This document shows, piece by piece, positions 42,782 through 53,330 of a stretch of 64,000 nt of DNA; within the stretch, counting starts at the first letter, position 1, and each line of letters begins with the position of its first letter. Source of the DNA: Symbiodinium kawagutii (Eukaryota > Sar > Dinophyceae > Suessiales > Symbiodiniaceae); the NCBI GenBank assembly GCA_009767595.1, contig VSDK01007166.1:413004-477003 (forward strand). The letters are read 5' to 3'. A model generated the notes under the pieces. The model did not search any database. It was not told the DNA's origin and saw only the letters and a list, made by a program, of their open reading frames with translations. A program made the position numbers and the translations under genes.

Positions 42782-44109
42782 TATAGTTATATAATAACTA
42801 TTCTTGTTGCATAGTAATTATCCCCTTTTATTAATTAACCATTATCAATGGTGATATAACCATTTTTAATGGTTCATATCCCCTACAGGTCAAGGAAACC
42901 ACCAACCACACCACAGCACGGTGGTAACCACGGAAGTTCTCAGGTCTGTCCTGCGAGCCGTCGCTGTGCTAGGCAGTTTGCGCGCGCAGGATCGGCAACG
43001 CTGATAGCTGCCAACACACGACGCACAGTGCTGGCGAAGGATGACAGGTCGTGGGAATACTCGGTGCCTGGCAGGGTGTCTGTATGATGACTGGATGAAG
43101 GTCGGTGATCATGGATAGTTCATGGTTCTCAAGTGAACCAGTGATGAATGGTGGGTGTTCTACTTGCAGGTTGGTTTACCAGAGCGAACCCCAACAATCC
43201 ATGGTGATATTTGCATTGCATTTTTCCAGGTCAAGCAAGGGATCACAAGGATTGTGACGGATTGTGAGCCCTACAAGTGGCTTGGAGGGGAACCTGCTCA
43301 GCTGTGTGTTGGTGAGGCACCGATCCTTGCGCTAATTAATCTAACTCACCACAATGAATCACAATGCAAACATCATAAATCAAATGTATTTGCACACTGT
43401 TGTGCGTTTATGTGGCCTTGAGCTGGTTGACAATGCTTAAATGCTAACTTGTGTGCTACATGTTGCTTGATCATGATGGCCTTTCCTTGGAATCACAAGG
43501 GGCATCCCAGGCGCCTCTGATTTCGAAGACAAAGCCATCCAAAGGAGCCTTGCGGCTCACCATGAGGCAGAAACGAAAGAACCTCAGAGCAAGAGTGAGA
43601 TGCATAGACATGACACCGTCAACATGTGGATAATAGGTTTGCACATAATGACGATGTATATCATATATCTATGAAAATCTGGAACTATCGACTTGAGATG
43701 TTTGAAGAAAATCTTAAGCAAACCTGGAGTAAAGAAGCCGTTGAATCAAAGCGTACACACATATATATCTACGCATGTGAATTGAATGTTTCTCTCTTTC
43801 TATATTTGTTTGCTCATGTAGTTATTTGCCTGCACCATTCTACACCCACGTGCCTGTAGCGTCTGTTTGTGTGCACCTGTGCATGGGAATGTGTATAGTT
43901 CGATCTCAGACCTGGAAAAAAATGAAAGGCCCACATGCAACAAAGTTTAGCGCCGTTTGTGATCATAGTTCCATATAATTCCAATCTTCGCTGAACAGGT
44001 GTGGGGTGAAAAATTGCCATCATATACGTCAAAAAGCTCAAAAAGTCTACATGTCACAATTTTGAGTGGCCATTTGATTTCATCTGATTTGGGATCGCCT
44101 TGGCCCAAC

Positions 44110-44196
44110 GGCCCGTCGCCTCGGCAGCGCCCGCTGCGCATTGGCCGCCAGCAAGGCGTTCGAGCTGCGATCTGCGGCAAAGTCACCCAGCAGGTC
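44110..44196 (-). CDS. coding exon
   Basis: Acceptor CATCGCTGCTTCCACCACAG| and donor CGGGCC|GTTGGG, exactly 29 codons. Reads DLLGDFAADRSSNALLA then ANAQRALPRRRA with third-position G+C near 79%. Family unknown. Confidence 0.65.
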
Positions 44197-44389
44197 CTGT
44201 GGTGGAAGCAGCGATGTTGAGGGAAGCTGGTTCTGGGGCAACGGCGGGTAGTCCAGAAGTCGTGGGGCCATTCATCTCTGCAAAAGATGTGGGTTATAAT
44301 TATGACTTTCTAAAAGTTGGGCCAACCAATGCCTTCAAACTTGTGGCCCTGAAAATCCCAGCTGGGCTCGGCACTGCTGGGGGCCTCAC

Positions 44390-44466
44390 CTGGCCGACAT
44401 TGCAACACTGCCTTCTGCCATTCGCCGGCAACGGGGGTGCTTCGAGGCAGAGGTTGGCAAGGGCAT
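44390..44466 (-). CDS. candidate exon, frame uncertain
   Basis: The donor CGGCCAG|GTGAGG is excellent. Upstream frames MPLPTSASKHPRCRRM and CPCQPLPRSTPVAGEW are both open; an acceptor at TTTGAAAG| is assumed. Confidence 0.42.
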
Positions 44467-44548
44467 CTTTCAAACACCCGGAGGATTTGGTTGACAAGGG
44501 TGAACCAAGAAAAATACAGATACACCCCCTAGAAATGCAAGATGGAAC

Positions 44549-44602
44549 CGGTAAATCGAAGAAAAGCGTCTTGCAAAAATCCCGCAGAGATATCCTCAGA
44601 AG
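44549..44602 (-). CDS. candidate exon
   Basis: Acceptor CCCATGTTTCCCAG| and donor TTTACCG|GTTCCA, 54 bp. LLRISLRDFCKTLFFDLP in one frame, SEDISAGFLQDAFLRF in another. Confidence 0.38.
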
Positions 44603-44627
44603 CTGGGAAACATGGGGATTGGTGGAC

Positions 44628-44705
44628 CTTGGCAAGCGCTGCCTGGGGTCTCCTGTCTCCTTAAGCAAACCCTTCGGCACCGCCCTCTCCCGGTCTCCCA
44701 GTGTC
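44628..44705 (-). CDS. candidate exon
   Basis: Acceptor GACTGGTCGGAG| and donor TTGCCAAG|GTCCACC, 78 bp. Reads TLGDRERAVPKGLLKE then TGDPRQRLP. It fits the series of minus exons at 44.1-45.4 kb; the 272-codon plus ORF across it is taken as a shadow. Confidence 0.45.
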
Positions 44706-44935
44706 CTCCGACCAGTCGTTGCCCCAAAGCAGCGCTTTGGCTGCAAAGAGGCACCTCACTCAACATACCGCATGGATCTTACCAGTAAAATCCAGCATTT
44801 TATCCTGATGCGAATCATGTCTGATCCATACCCATTTTCTTCATCGTCAAGCTTAACAGTTGTAAATAACATCTATAACCACTCATTTCCAATTTATAGC
44901 TGGAACTACTATAAATAACTACTACCACTATAAGC

Positions 44936-44952
44936 TATATATATATATATAG
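44936..44952. repeat. (AT)n tract
   Basis: Short ATATATATATATATA run between AT-rich ACTATAAC repeats (44900-45190). Confidence 0.8.
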
Positions 44953-45191
44953 CTGTAAAAAAACAATAACCACTAAATATCTACCATGTCTGACTTACCA
45001 CTATAACAACTATAGCCATATGAATATCTATATGAATACTTACCAAAGCCGTATAAAACCAGTAATGCTATATATTGTTCCATCAACCGTATTGATGAAC
45101 AATTAGCTACTATAACCGTATTAAAAAACACTATCTATACTAATTCTAACCATCTAGAATCACTAAGACCACTATTGCTATAGCACCATAT

Positions 45192-45307
45192 GACTATGGG
45201 TCAAAACCCTGTACCCATCGTTCCCCTATCATTAACCATTGTTTTCTCTAAGTTATTCTTGGTTCTCATCCCCACAAAAATTGGTTGGTTATTATTGATC
45301 CATAGCC
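45192..45307 (-). mobile_element. MITE family C copy, reversed
   Basis: GACTATGGGTCAAAACCCTG at the left and TTGATCCATAGCC at the right; internal TCCCCTATCATTAACCATTG is the complement of the block in the other copies. 116 bp. Confidence 0.85.
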
Positions 45308-45342
45308 ATGCCACCACCAAATCTCCAGCTGAGTCACTGCAC

Positions 45343-45438
45343 CTTCTGCTGCACGTCGTTGAAGCGTCGCACCGCCGCCGCTCCCTGGAAGTCGCTGCGT
45401 AGCACAGCGGCCGCACCGCCGCTGTCCAACGTCCAGAG
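45343..45438 (-). CDS. coding exon
   Basis: Acceptor GTGTCCCTGGAAG| and donor CAGCAGAAG|GTGCAG, exactly 32 codons. Reads LWTLDSGGAAAVLRSDF then QGAAAVRRFNDVQQK; third-position G+C about 85%. A plus frame (MPPPNLQLSHCTFCC) also opens right after the family C end. Confidence 0.6.
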
Positions 45439-45469
45439 CTTCCAGGGACACCAGTCCTGTCCCGGGATC

Positions 45470-45560
45470 CCCAAGGCATACCCAGGGCATCCCAGGGCAT
45501 GCCCAGGGCATCCCTAGGGGATGCCAAGGGGATGCCCGTGGGGATGCCCGGTGCAGGGGG
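45470..45560. repeat. CCCAGGGCATGCC/GGGGATGCC short repeats
   Basis: CCCAGGGCATCCCAGGGCAT units turn into GGGGATGCC units of inverted sense, so the block can fold back on itself. Confidence 0.8.
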
Positions 45561-46970
45561 GATGTTTGAGGCTGGTTGGTTGGTTGAATTTAGATGGTTG
45601 GTGATGGTTGGTCTTGATGGCTAATGGATGCAAATGGCAGTTGCAAGAAGGTCACAATGTCTCCTTGGTTCGCATTTGCCTGTGCGTCTTCATTGACCGG
45701 TGTGCAGAAAATTCACCAAGTTGGCACTGACGGATCATGCCACAGAAAGCTAGTATCTGGCCCATCAGTGAAATGATGCACGGATACTACTAATGGAAAT
45801 ATGCGAACAAGCAGTGATTCGATTACGAACAACGGAGATATACAAAAAGGCAAGGTAAAGCGACAACTACTCATTGAACAAGAGTCCTAGCCAGAATGCC
45901 GACGTATTATGCATTAGCGCACCAAGTTAAACACAATAAAGCACAGTTCATCAACATTGATCAATGGGGAAGTATTGCATTTCCACTGGAAAGTTCCAGC
46001 AACAATGTAACCAATAGACAATGACAACAAAAACAAGCAGTGCATACTCATATCGCCTGCCTCAGCTCTATCGAACAAGGAAACTGCCCAGGTTGGCAAG
46101 TTAAAGTGTGTGGACAATAACCACTGATGATGTCACAGTATGTCACAATTATTCACGTCAAACCATCAAGCATCATTTAGTAACCCTTACTACCACTACT
46201 AAGCAATGTGGACAATTCTCATCTGCTGACACCCATTTGTACTAACTTTCATCATGCACACTCAGCCAAGTCAATGACACTCGCCATTCTTACTACTTCC
46301 ATATTTTACTTTGTCATTCACCTATGACTTTTGTGATATATCTCCACCATTGCTGGTCATCAACACCACCATTGCTTGTATTCCCCATGATCTTGATTGT
46401 GCGTTACTGAGCATTCCAGGCAATAACCAGCAATAACGAAGAACAACCTAATGAACGACATGATAAATGCTATTGTTGTTACAGTAACCTCTGACTCATT
46501 TTGTACATCCCCACTATTGTTGGCCCATTCATTATCTACGATCAATAAGGTCAATAGCCCTCAGCAACCATTTAAATCCAATTTAACATAATTACAGGCA
46601 ACTATGCTTGTTGTCCTACGCTTATTCGCATGTACCCCTGCAGTTGCCCTTCATTCCCATCACTGTTGATTCAATATCACTCTTGCTGTTTTCACCATTG
46701 TTAGCCAAACATTCACCACCATTGACCACAAGTAGCCTCAGCAGTGCAATATAGTGCAATTGATCCCACAATTGACCACCACGATTGTCGGTGTCCCTAT
46801 GACGGTTTGTAACTATATCAGGACTATATCATTAGCCACCATGTGCCACCACCTACCCTCTGGTAAACTAACATAGCAATGGAAAATCCACCATCTTTCT
46901 GAGGAAACCCTGGGAAATCAGCTATAAATGGCAGATTCTCCATTGCCATGTTAGTTTGCCAAAGGCTGAA
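45561..46970. other. gene-free stretch
   Basis: AT-rich CACCATTG/ACCACC sequence with no exon-like island. Confidence 0.5.
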
Positions 46971-46989
46971 CATTGTTTGTAGCTATCAT

Positions 46990-47060
46990 TAGCCACCACT
47001 ACCCACCATTACCCACCATTACCACCATTACCCACCATTACCCACCATTACTATGTCATT
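46990..47060. repeat. 10-bp tandem repeat CCATTACCCA
   Basis: About six units of CCACCATTACC; degenerate copies continue to 47130. Confidence 0.85.
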
Positions 47061-47177
47061 GACCACCATTGTGGATTATATAACTACCATTACTATATCA
47101 TTAACCACCATTACCCACCATCTAAACATTTGTAGCTATCATCAATCACCATCCCCTCCATGATATCTATGAACCAC

Positions 47178-47255
47178 GGAGTCCTTGGCGGATCCAGGCT
47201 CGACTCGTTCGCCCAGCTGCTCGGCATAGGCGCAAACTCTCATGGGAATGGCCAT
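47178..47255 (-). CDS. candidate exon
   Basis: Acceptor CGCTCCCTGGTTCTGAG| and donor GACTCC|GTGGTT bound 26 codons: MAIPMRVCAYAEQLGERV then EPGSAKDS. A plus frame (RLDSFAQLLGIGAN) stays open up to the family A element at 47307, where CCCG|GTTGGTGG could be a donor. Confidence 0.5.
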
Positions 47256-47306
47256 CTCAGAACCAGGGAGCGTGATATGACTGGGCAGGTTGAAGGGCAA
47301 TTAACC

Positions 47307-47412
47307 CGGTTGGTGGTTTGAACATGTTTGAACCCCTATAAACAGAAACTAGTCAACCAACCATTTGTTAATAACTACTAGGGAAAATCAAAAATGTTTG
47401 AACATGTCAATT
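47307..47412 (+). mobile_element. MITE family A copy
   Basis: CGGTTGGTGGTTTGAACATG, CCCCTATAAACAG, GTCAACCAACCATTTGTT, CTACTAGGGAAAATCAAAAATG. The right end is eroded (no clear CCACCAACC). Confidence 0.75.
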
Positions 47413-48039
47413 GATGGCTGGTCAATTGATGCTTGATGACTGTTTAATTTGTGGGTAGTGAATGGTTGATTGATGGCATGAGCAATGGTTCCTTTACAGT
47501 TACTGGTTGATAGCTGACAGTGATACGTCTGGGTGACTAAAGTGCCGATGCAGGTTGATAATGCTTATCAATGGTGCCTGATGCTTAATGTGGTGGCCCA
47601 TGATGATCACTGTTTGGATAACAACTGGCAATGATGGCTCAGGTTGGTTGATGAGGATTAGTTGATGTTGAATTGGCGATGGTTATACAATCACAGTCAA
47701 GCTGTGCTTAACATTGTTATGGCGAGCGACTGCAGCGACTGATTGCTGAAGTCATCCTTATGGCTGGTTCTCATTCCTCACATGCAAATAATGGGCATGT
47801 GCCAATGTAAGAAATCTGTACGAGATGGCGGGAGGCCATTCAGCAAACTATGCGCACTGCATGACAGCTCCACCAGAGATGCTCAGGAGCTACAAGTGTT
47901 GAGTCGCCCATCTAGGGGCCCCAGCGATGCAACATGCAAAAGATCAAAAACATTTGCCATCATCTAGCATACACACACAAACAGGAATTAATTCTGCTAT
48001 ACACATGTGCAGGGCCAATGAAGTTGAATGGTGCCCAGC

Positions 48040-48111
48040 ATTGCCGCCTTTGCACCTGCTTCCACAACTCCTCGCGTTGCCGCTGCAGCTGCCGACGCAA
48101 GTCATAGAAAC
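48040..48111 (-). CDS. coding island, coiled-coil-like
   Basis: The minus frame reads YDLRRQLQRQREELWKQV then QRRQCW, a charged helix with coiled-coil character. Acceptor ACTTGCGTCGGCAG| (48088) and donor TGGAAGCAG|GTGCAA (48056) would make an 11-codon micro-exon; a longer exon is equally possible. Confidence 0.5.
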
Positions 48112-48663
48112 ACCAGCAAAGCAAACCACCAGCGGAGAAACAGGTTGACACCTCGACCGGCAGTTTCGGAAGTGGATGGCATTGTGTCAACATGGAGGAT
48201 GTGCCTGCAGTTGTTTTAGGACACATTACCTGTATTCCAAAAAAATGAAAAGGATTTGCAAATGTTGTCATTTGCTGTAATTGGTAACTAATAGTATTGA
48301 TGACCTATAGTTCTATGATGAATAAATAGTTCTATGATGAATAATGAATCTACATAAGCTGTATGATTGTGTAATGTGCGTCTGTAAGTTGTGTATGGCA
48401 TGTCCGTGGTCAACGAGCCTGGGCCCGGAAGAATTATCAAAAACTGACCAGTACAGTGGGTGGGTTTCCCTGCTGCAAACACAACAGAACTATGCACACG
48501 ATAGAACATGGCTTGGTGGATCATCTTCTGATTGAACCACTGGGTCCAAGTTCAGATCGAAAAAGGGCCCCGGGATAAATGGCATCATTCGAACAAAGCC
48601 AGTTGCATGGATCAACTGTGTGGGGATCAGTTGTGCACACGGCTTGGCCCCACACACCTCCAG

Positions 48664-48795
48664 GGAGGCCCCTGCCCCAAGGGACCCACCCCCTGGGACC
48701 ACCGCTACCAGGCCGCCGTGGATGAACTTTTCCGCAGGGCCAGGGAGAAGCCCAGCAGCACGCTGGCACGCAGGCTGCACCACAGGATCTCTGAG
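48664..48795 (+). CDS. coding exon, plus strand
   Basis: Acceptor CCACACACCTCCAG| and donor ATCTCTGAG|GTACGG, exactly 44 codons with third-position G+C about 84%. Reads GGPCPKGPTPWDHRY, QAAVDELFRRAREKPS and STLARRLHHRISE. A minus alternative (48719-48790) gives a hydrophobic segment (ILWCSLRASVLLGF) with AG and GT borders. Confidence 0.5.
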
Positions 48796-49094
48796 GTACG
48801 GCTCTCCATGGCGCCCACGGCATAGCAACATGGGAAGGCCATGAAACTTTCGGGGCTGGATCGCTGGTTGCTGGGTTCAACATGTGATAAAACCAAAGGA
48901 CTGAATCTGGACACTCATGCAGAGTCAGGATGGAAAGTGTGAAGTCACGGAGGCAACAAAACACATGCGCATCCGTGCGACATGCGTTGTCTGTGTCACA
49001 GCGTTTGTTTGCCGAAGCAGCATGTGAATTGTGCATCTATCTGCAAGCTGTCAGAAAGGCATTCGAAGGACCTGTGTGAAGGCATCAAAAGCAC

Positions 49095-49158
49095 CTAGGC
49101 CCTTGACACCCCAGAAAATGAGGACAGCTTTGCCCATAGCTCCCCTTCCCGGTGTGCA
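49095..49158 (-). CDS. WG-K type exon, copy 1
   Basis: Acceptor CTGGCTACAGAG| then CTPGRGAMGKAVLIFWG, VKGL and donor GGCCTAG|GTGCTT. It matches the exon at 56110-56177 in pattern (P-G...G-A...L...W-G-x-K), so the two are probably related. Confidence 0.5.
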
Positions 49159-49575
49159 CTCTGTAGCCAGCGACATGTCACCCTTCCCAACATCAGATGG
49201 TCATCCCTAAAGGCACCCCATCTGCACACGGAATCGCCCCAGCTTTAGCCAGGAAGCAAGACCCTGGTGACTCCCATGTGCAGAAAGTTGGCCCAGGTGC
49301 GATTCTGATAAACCTCGGCGAGCCACGACTACCTGGCCTGGGGGTTTGGCAAGGCCAACTTCATAATCAACTGATCAAACATCCAAAACCATGTAGCTGA
49401 CCAATACTCACCATATTCAGATTCCCGTGATATTGAATTTCCTGCGCCCTGAAATGCATAAATACCTGGCAATCAACCCTGGTGCTGTGTGCAAAATCAT
49501 TGTCTTGGACTATCATCAGTCCGAAATGCTGGCGTTTGCAGGAATTGCGGCTATGTCAGTAATCATCAAAAAGCG

Positions 49576-49620
<45 letters not shown>
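49576..49620. repeat. (GTT)n microsatellite
   Basis: About 15 GTT units; cysteine, leucine or glutamine runs in three ORFs are its translations. Confidence 0.95.
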
Positions 49621-49621
<1 letters not shown>

Positions 49622-49706
49622 GCCATGTTTCTCGATCTATCTTGCTTACTTACCCATTGATAGGCCACTCCTGGGGGCCGCTCCTTGCCTCGCTCCCAAA
49701 CAACAG

Positions 49707-49786
49707 CCACGAGCCAAGGCACTGTGACGAGCTCAGAATTCTTCCATGACACCTGGGGGCAGCCGAGATCCCAGGAGCCAAGATCT
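49707..49786 (+). CDS. candidate exon
   Basis: Acceptor TCCCAAACAACAG| and donor CCAAGATCT|GTAGGT. Reads TSQGTVTSSEFFHDTWG then QPRSQEPRS. It does not join in phase with the next plus exon (49996), so one more exon would be needed between them. Confidence 0.37.
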
Positions 49787-49995
49787 GTAGGTTGGGATGC
49801 TCGCCAGCTGGCTGGATTGGTACCATTTGGTACCCATGAAAACTTCAGGGCACGGCTCTTTTTTTCTCAGCTCCTCATCTTTTTGGCCATGACCCAACTG
49901 ACATCCTTGAACCATTGGTTTGCCACCAACTTTCCTTGGGAGAAAATATGTTTGATGCCTGGTCTATCGGCGGATCCTTTGGCACAACCCACCAG

Positions 49996-50122
49996 CGCTG
50001 CGGCAAGGGACGTGGATGAGACCTTCGAATCCGCGCTGACGGATCTTTTGCCTCGGCGCGATGGTGGCTGCATCAAGGGCCGGCGATTGGTTGATGGAAG
50101 TCCCACTGGCTGGGAGGAGCTG
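49996..50122 (+). CDS. candidate exon ending at a family C element
   Basis: Acceptor GCACAACCCACCAG| then AAARDVDETFESALTDL, LPRRDGGCIKGRRLVD and GSPTGWEEL, ending exactly where the family C copy begins (GAGCTG|GCTATG, a GC donor). The minus frame across the same block (TSINQSPALDAATIAP) would instead use the element end as acceptor. Either way the element border is the exon border. Confidence 0.45.
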
Positions 50123-50232
50123 GCTATGGGTCAAGCACTTAACCAACCAATATTGGTGGATGACCAACAATAATAGGGAAACCAATGGTTAATGATAGGG
50201 GAACCAGGGGTACAGGGTTTTGATCCACTGCC
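50122..50232 (+). mobile_element. MITE family C copy with AGCT duplication
   Basis: GGCTATGGGTCAAGCACTTAAC to TTTTGATCCACTGCC, flanked on both sides by AGCT (50118-50121 and 50233-50236). It is 111 bp and about 90% like the copy at 40394-40506. The unit reads as GC...CAG relative to the exon, in phase (CTG|GC...AG|CTA). Confidence 0.88.
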
Positions 50233-50423
50233 AGCTAAGCGCAACAAAGGCTCGCCCCTTGCATCTCGCAAAACAGGCTTGCATAGGCATCATAAAGCAG
50301 GGATCTTTTACAATGAATAGTCAAGCATTGGACATCACACAATTTGTGTGACACACAAATAATTCCAAAAGGGGATCAACCACCATCAACAAAACAATCA
50401 CCATCAAGGAGGCTTTCCGCAAC

Positions 50424-50488
50424 CTCTAAGAAGTCTTTGAGGATGTCCAAAAACCAGCGGTGGTTCATCTGCAAGTGGTCCAACCATG
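50424..50488 (-). CDS. candidate exon with RWFLD motif
   Basis: Acceptor GCCAGAATTTGAG| then WLDHLQMNHRWFLDIL, KDFLE and donor TTAGAG|GTTGCG. The RWFL segment recurs at 37.76 kb. A plus frame with GTAAGC donor (50431-50529; SKNQRWFICKWSNHA) is the alternative. Confidence 0.43.
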
Positions 50489-50522
50489 CTCAAATTCTGG
50501 CTCTGTCAATGTCTGAGATCAA

Positions 50523-50967
50523 TCACAAGGTAAGCCAAGCTGCACACATGATCGTGTTGCAAGAATCTATCTGGATGCTGAACTCATCAAAGCAAAATGT
50601 CGCTGAGTACAATTCGTTAGCGCAAAAGCGACGCACGGCCAAGCTGTCATGTGACGGATCTTCAAAAATCAAAAGCTTGGGACAAACCAAAGCCGCGGTC
50701 CCCCACAATGGCAGGAAGCAAACATGTCAGTCTCAGCAGTGGGCCATCTGTTCCTGAAACAAATGCCAGCAGAATACAGTACTTCAGATGGTTCTTAACT
50801 TTGGCAGCTGAGCCACTTGGAATGCCAAAGCCAACAAGTGATCCAGCATCTCCATCAGTCTCCGGTCGGCGATACTGGATCATTTCGGGAATATCTGGGG
50901 GACAAACCTTAATGGGTCCTTGGTTCCAACGCCTATGAACAAAATGCTTGTCAACCAACCATCCCAA
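50523..50967 (-). CDS. coding region, minus strand likely, frames unresolved
   Basis: Two overlapping minus frames are open for 62 and 101 codons: GDAGSLVGFGIPSGSAAK, KNHLKYCILLAFVSG, and SLAVRRFCANELYSATF, CFDEFSIQIDSCN. Plus frames are also open (PSVPETNASRIQYFRW). Splice joints between the frames cannot be settled by eye. The region ends at the family A element. Confidence 0.38.
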
Positions 50968-51002
50968 ATATTCAAGAACATCGAAAGGTTAAAACCCACC
51001 AG
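50919..51002 (+). mobile_element. MITE family A, shortened
   Basis: CTTGGTTCCAACGCCTATGAAC, AAAATGCTTGTCAACCAACC, and TTAAAACCCACCAG at the right. The AGGGAAAA block is reduced. Both ends still read as GT and AG. Confidence 0.65.
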
Positions 51003-51020
51003 CATCCACCAACTATTTAT

Positions 51021-51048
51021 TTCATTTATCTATCTATCTCTTTATTCA
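51021..51048. repeat. ATTTATCTATCTATC tract
   Basis: Short tetranucleotide run. Confidence 0.7.
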
Positions 51049-51155
51049 CTGATACAAATGATAAAGATGAGTACTATAGCATTCCTTGGTACAACTGATG
51101 AAGACTCTGCATGGCCCCAAAATCATGGGTCTCTATTGAGATCTTCGCTACCCAC

Positions 51156-51263
51156 CTGTTGGTTATTGGTATCCCAGCCCGTCCCACTAATCCCGTCAAA
51201 GCACTTGATGTTGGTGGCGAGCTCTTCCCAGTTGTCCCAGGAAACTTCCTTCATCAGTTTGAC
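51156..51263 (-). CDS. coding exon, KEVSW-type copy 1
   Basis: Acceptor CCCTCCGAACACCCCAG| and donor CCAACAG|GTGGGT, exactly 36 codons. Reads VKLMKEVSWDNWEELAT, NIKCFDGISGTGWDTNN. Clear coding character, and KEVSWDNWEEL matches KEVSWQQWEVL in the exon at 54785-54857. Family not identified. Confidence 0.82.
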
Positions 51264-51461
51264 CTGGGGTGTTCGGAGGGACCAAGCTTCGAATCCTGAA
51301 CTGTGGAACATGCACCAGATATTCTACTCCAGGATGCTTGCATGTTTGTTGCCTTGTGCAGTCGTGTCTTGTGCTTGGTGCTCATTAATAATTTCTCCGT
51401 TTCTAACCGATACAACCGTGAACGTGCACATGTAAATGTAAATAAGTAAATACATAAATAC

Positions 51462-51490
51462 CTATATAGATATATATATATATATATACC
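51462..51490. repeat. (AT)n tract
   Basis: ATATAGATATATATATATATATA. Confidence 0.9.
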
Positions 51491-51499
51491 ACAATGTAA

Positions 51500-52060
51500 A
51501 TAAACACATTCTGAGATCAAGTGCGGTGGGTCTCATCATTTACAACTCCAGGCTTGAAGTTGTTTGTTTTGTTTTTTGTTTTAACGTCATTTGTGAACAG
51601 GTGTCTTATCTTATCCTTACAAATCAATGATGCACACATAGAACAAACACCTTATGCTTTAAAAACAATAATCAAACGGCTCTTGCTGGGTATACTTGTC
51701 GACCAATTTATAAATAGACGCTATTCAATATGATATGCATACAAAATCCTAATAGTATTACATGTCATGTCTACATGCATATCTACAAGCAACTGCCTGA
51801 TCAATGTGCATATGCACAAAGCACATACATCTTAAAAGAACAGAATCATCTATTTACTCACATGCAAACATCTACATATCAGCGCCAATGTTTCAATACA
51901 CATGCCAACAAAAAACACAAACCTCATGTTATAAATATAGATCCATGAAAAAAATCTACAAAAAAACCTACACAATCCTACACAAATGTTGATGTAGATG
52001 TTGATGTTGATGTTATAAATATAGATCCTTTCCTAGAATTGTTGATGTTTGTAAAATTGC
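51500..52060. other. gene-free AT-rich stretch
   Basis: CACATACATACAAAC-type sequence and a GATGTTGATGTTGATG repeat near 52000; no exon-like island. Confidence 0.5.
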
Positions 52061-52063
52061 GAC

Positions 52064-52150
52064 CTGGCATCTGGATAATTCTTCATCAAAACAAAATGCG
52101 GATGCCAAGTCGCCGTCGCCAGGTCGTTGCTGTTCTGCGCCAGGAAAATC
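52064..52150 (-). CDS. coding exon
   Basis: Acceptor CCCGTTGGAGAG| and donor GATGCCAG|GTCGCA. Reads IFLAQNSNDLATATWHP then HFVLMKNYPDA. G/C-rich third positions and globular composition. It precedes the KEVSW exon on the minus strand and may belong to the same gene. Confidence 0.55.
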
Positions 52151-52836
52151 CTCTCCAACGGGAGCCAAGGGGATTCACAACGGGGAGCGTTGATGCTGAG
52201 TGATGATGTACTCTCATGGATGTGCTAAGGCCGGTAGGGCTGCTTAAGTGGTGCTTACAGTCTATAGTTGTTCATGTATATAATGATGGTTCATTCTGGC
52301 TGACGATGGTTGCTAGGTGGTTGATCTGATGATTTATGTCGGCTTAGAAAACATCTTGCAAACAGCATTGCAGTCAGCCACCATTTCGCCCTGACTCTTG
52401 TTTGTAAAGGTTAACCTCCTTGTTTCTGCTGCTTAGTATCATGCCAACCTGGTTTGGCTTGCATCACTTACAGAGCTGTCGGAAGACACAAAGCTCAAGA
52501 TTGAATAAACCACACACCGTCAACCCTAACCCTGAAAAATCAAAGTAAGGCAAAATGGCGGAACCATCACCAAATCTCCAGCCCATGGGGTTTGTTGGCT
52601 GGCTGGTTGGCCTACTGGTGAACCAGCGCGACTACACAGCAGAAATACAAGGTACAATTCCCAAGAAAAATGGTATGCTATAACCACAAGTAATCAGCTT
52701 TTTTCGATACTGATCATCATATACCACAACAGAACTGGTCATCAGCAATGAATTCAGCAATGATTGCAGCTGTAACCATCAGTAACCATTCTCAACCATT
52801 TTTACCCATCGATTGGCTTGGTCCACGAACGCCGTT

Positions 52837-52881
52837 CTGCCGGAAGGGCCTCAAATCCTCAACTTCGTGATCCTCAGCAAA
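52837..52881 (-). CDS. weak candidate exon
   Basis: After ACATTTGCTGAG| the minus strand reads DHEVEDLRPFRQNG before a possible GC donor. The plus strand is open as well (AVLPEGPQILNFVIL). Confidence 0.27.
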
Positions 52882-52929
52882 TGTTGGACATCCAGCCAGG
52901 GAGCTTGGGCATCCCAACCTAGAAGGAAA

Positions 52930-53016
52930 ATTGTGTTTGTTTTCAAGTCATATGAGGAGTGTATGGAAATGCGCTTTGTTTTCAAGTCATACTTTGTTTT
53001 CAAGTCATATGAGGAT
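52930..53016. repeat. TTTGTTTTCAAGTCATA direct repeats
   Basis: TTTGTTTTCAAGTCATATGAGG occurs twice and its 17-bp core a third time within 90 bp. Confidence 0.85.
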
Positions 53017-53256
53017 GATGCGCAAATGGAAACATATACTTTTCTGATTATGCAATTGGATATGTCTGCCACGAAGACTTTTAGATCTTTGCAAATCAGA
53101 GACCGGAAATGTACTTATGCATTTAGGCTACCTATCAGTACATCACCAATCAAAGGGAAAACGCACACAACTGTTTTCGAGTGAAACTGTGGCGTGAACT
53201 GCTACCCCCAATACTTAGGGAGACACGTCATGCGATGCTGCCATGACAATCACCCC

Positions 53257-53330
53257 ACAGTTTCGGATGCGCGTGGTTCTGCAAAAGTACCTCCAAGTGC
53301 GGCTGCTTTCTCCATCTGAAATCATGGTGC
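53257..53330 (+). CDS. weak candidate exon
   Basis: Acceptor CAATCACCCCACAG| then FRMRVVLQKYLQVRLL, SPSEIM. The minus strand has a competing frame with a GTACTT donor (HDFRWRKQPHLE). Confidence 0.3.

Noticed and set aside
44100-44918. 272-codon plus-strand ORF, the longest in the window
   Set aside because: It runs through several minus-strand islands with good splice borders and then into AT-rich and serine-repeat sequence; its third-position composition drops to background after about 44780. Taken as an antisense shadow, though not disproved.
46360-46554. Hydrophobic minus ORF as a membrane protein
   Set aside because: AT-rich background sequence with no splice borders and intergenic composition.
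49427-49752. Poly-C, poly-L and poly-Q ORFs
   Set aside because: Translations of the (GTT)n microsatellite in three frames.
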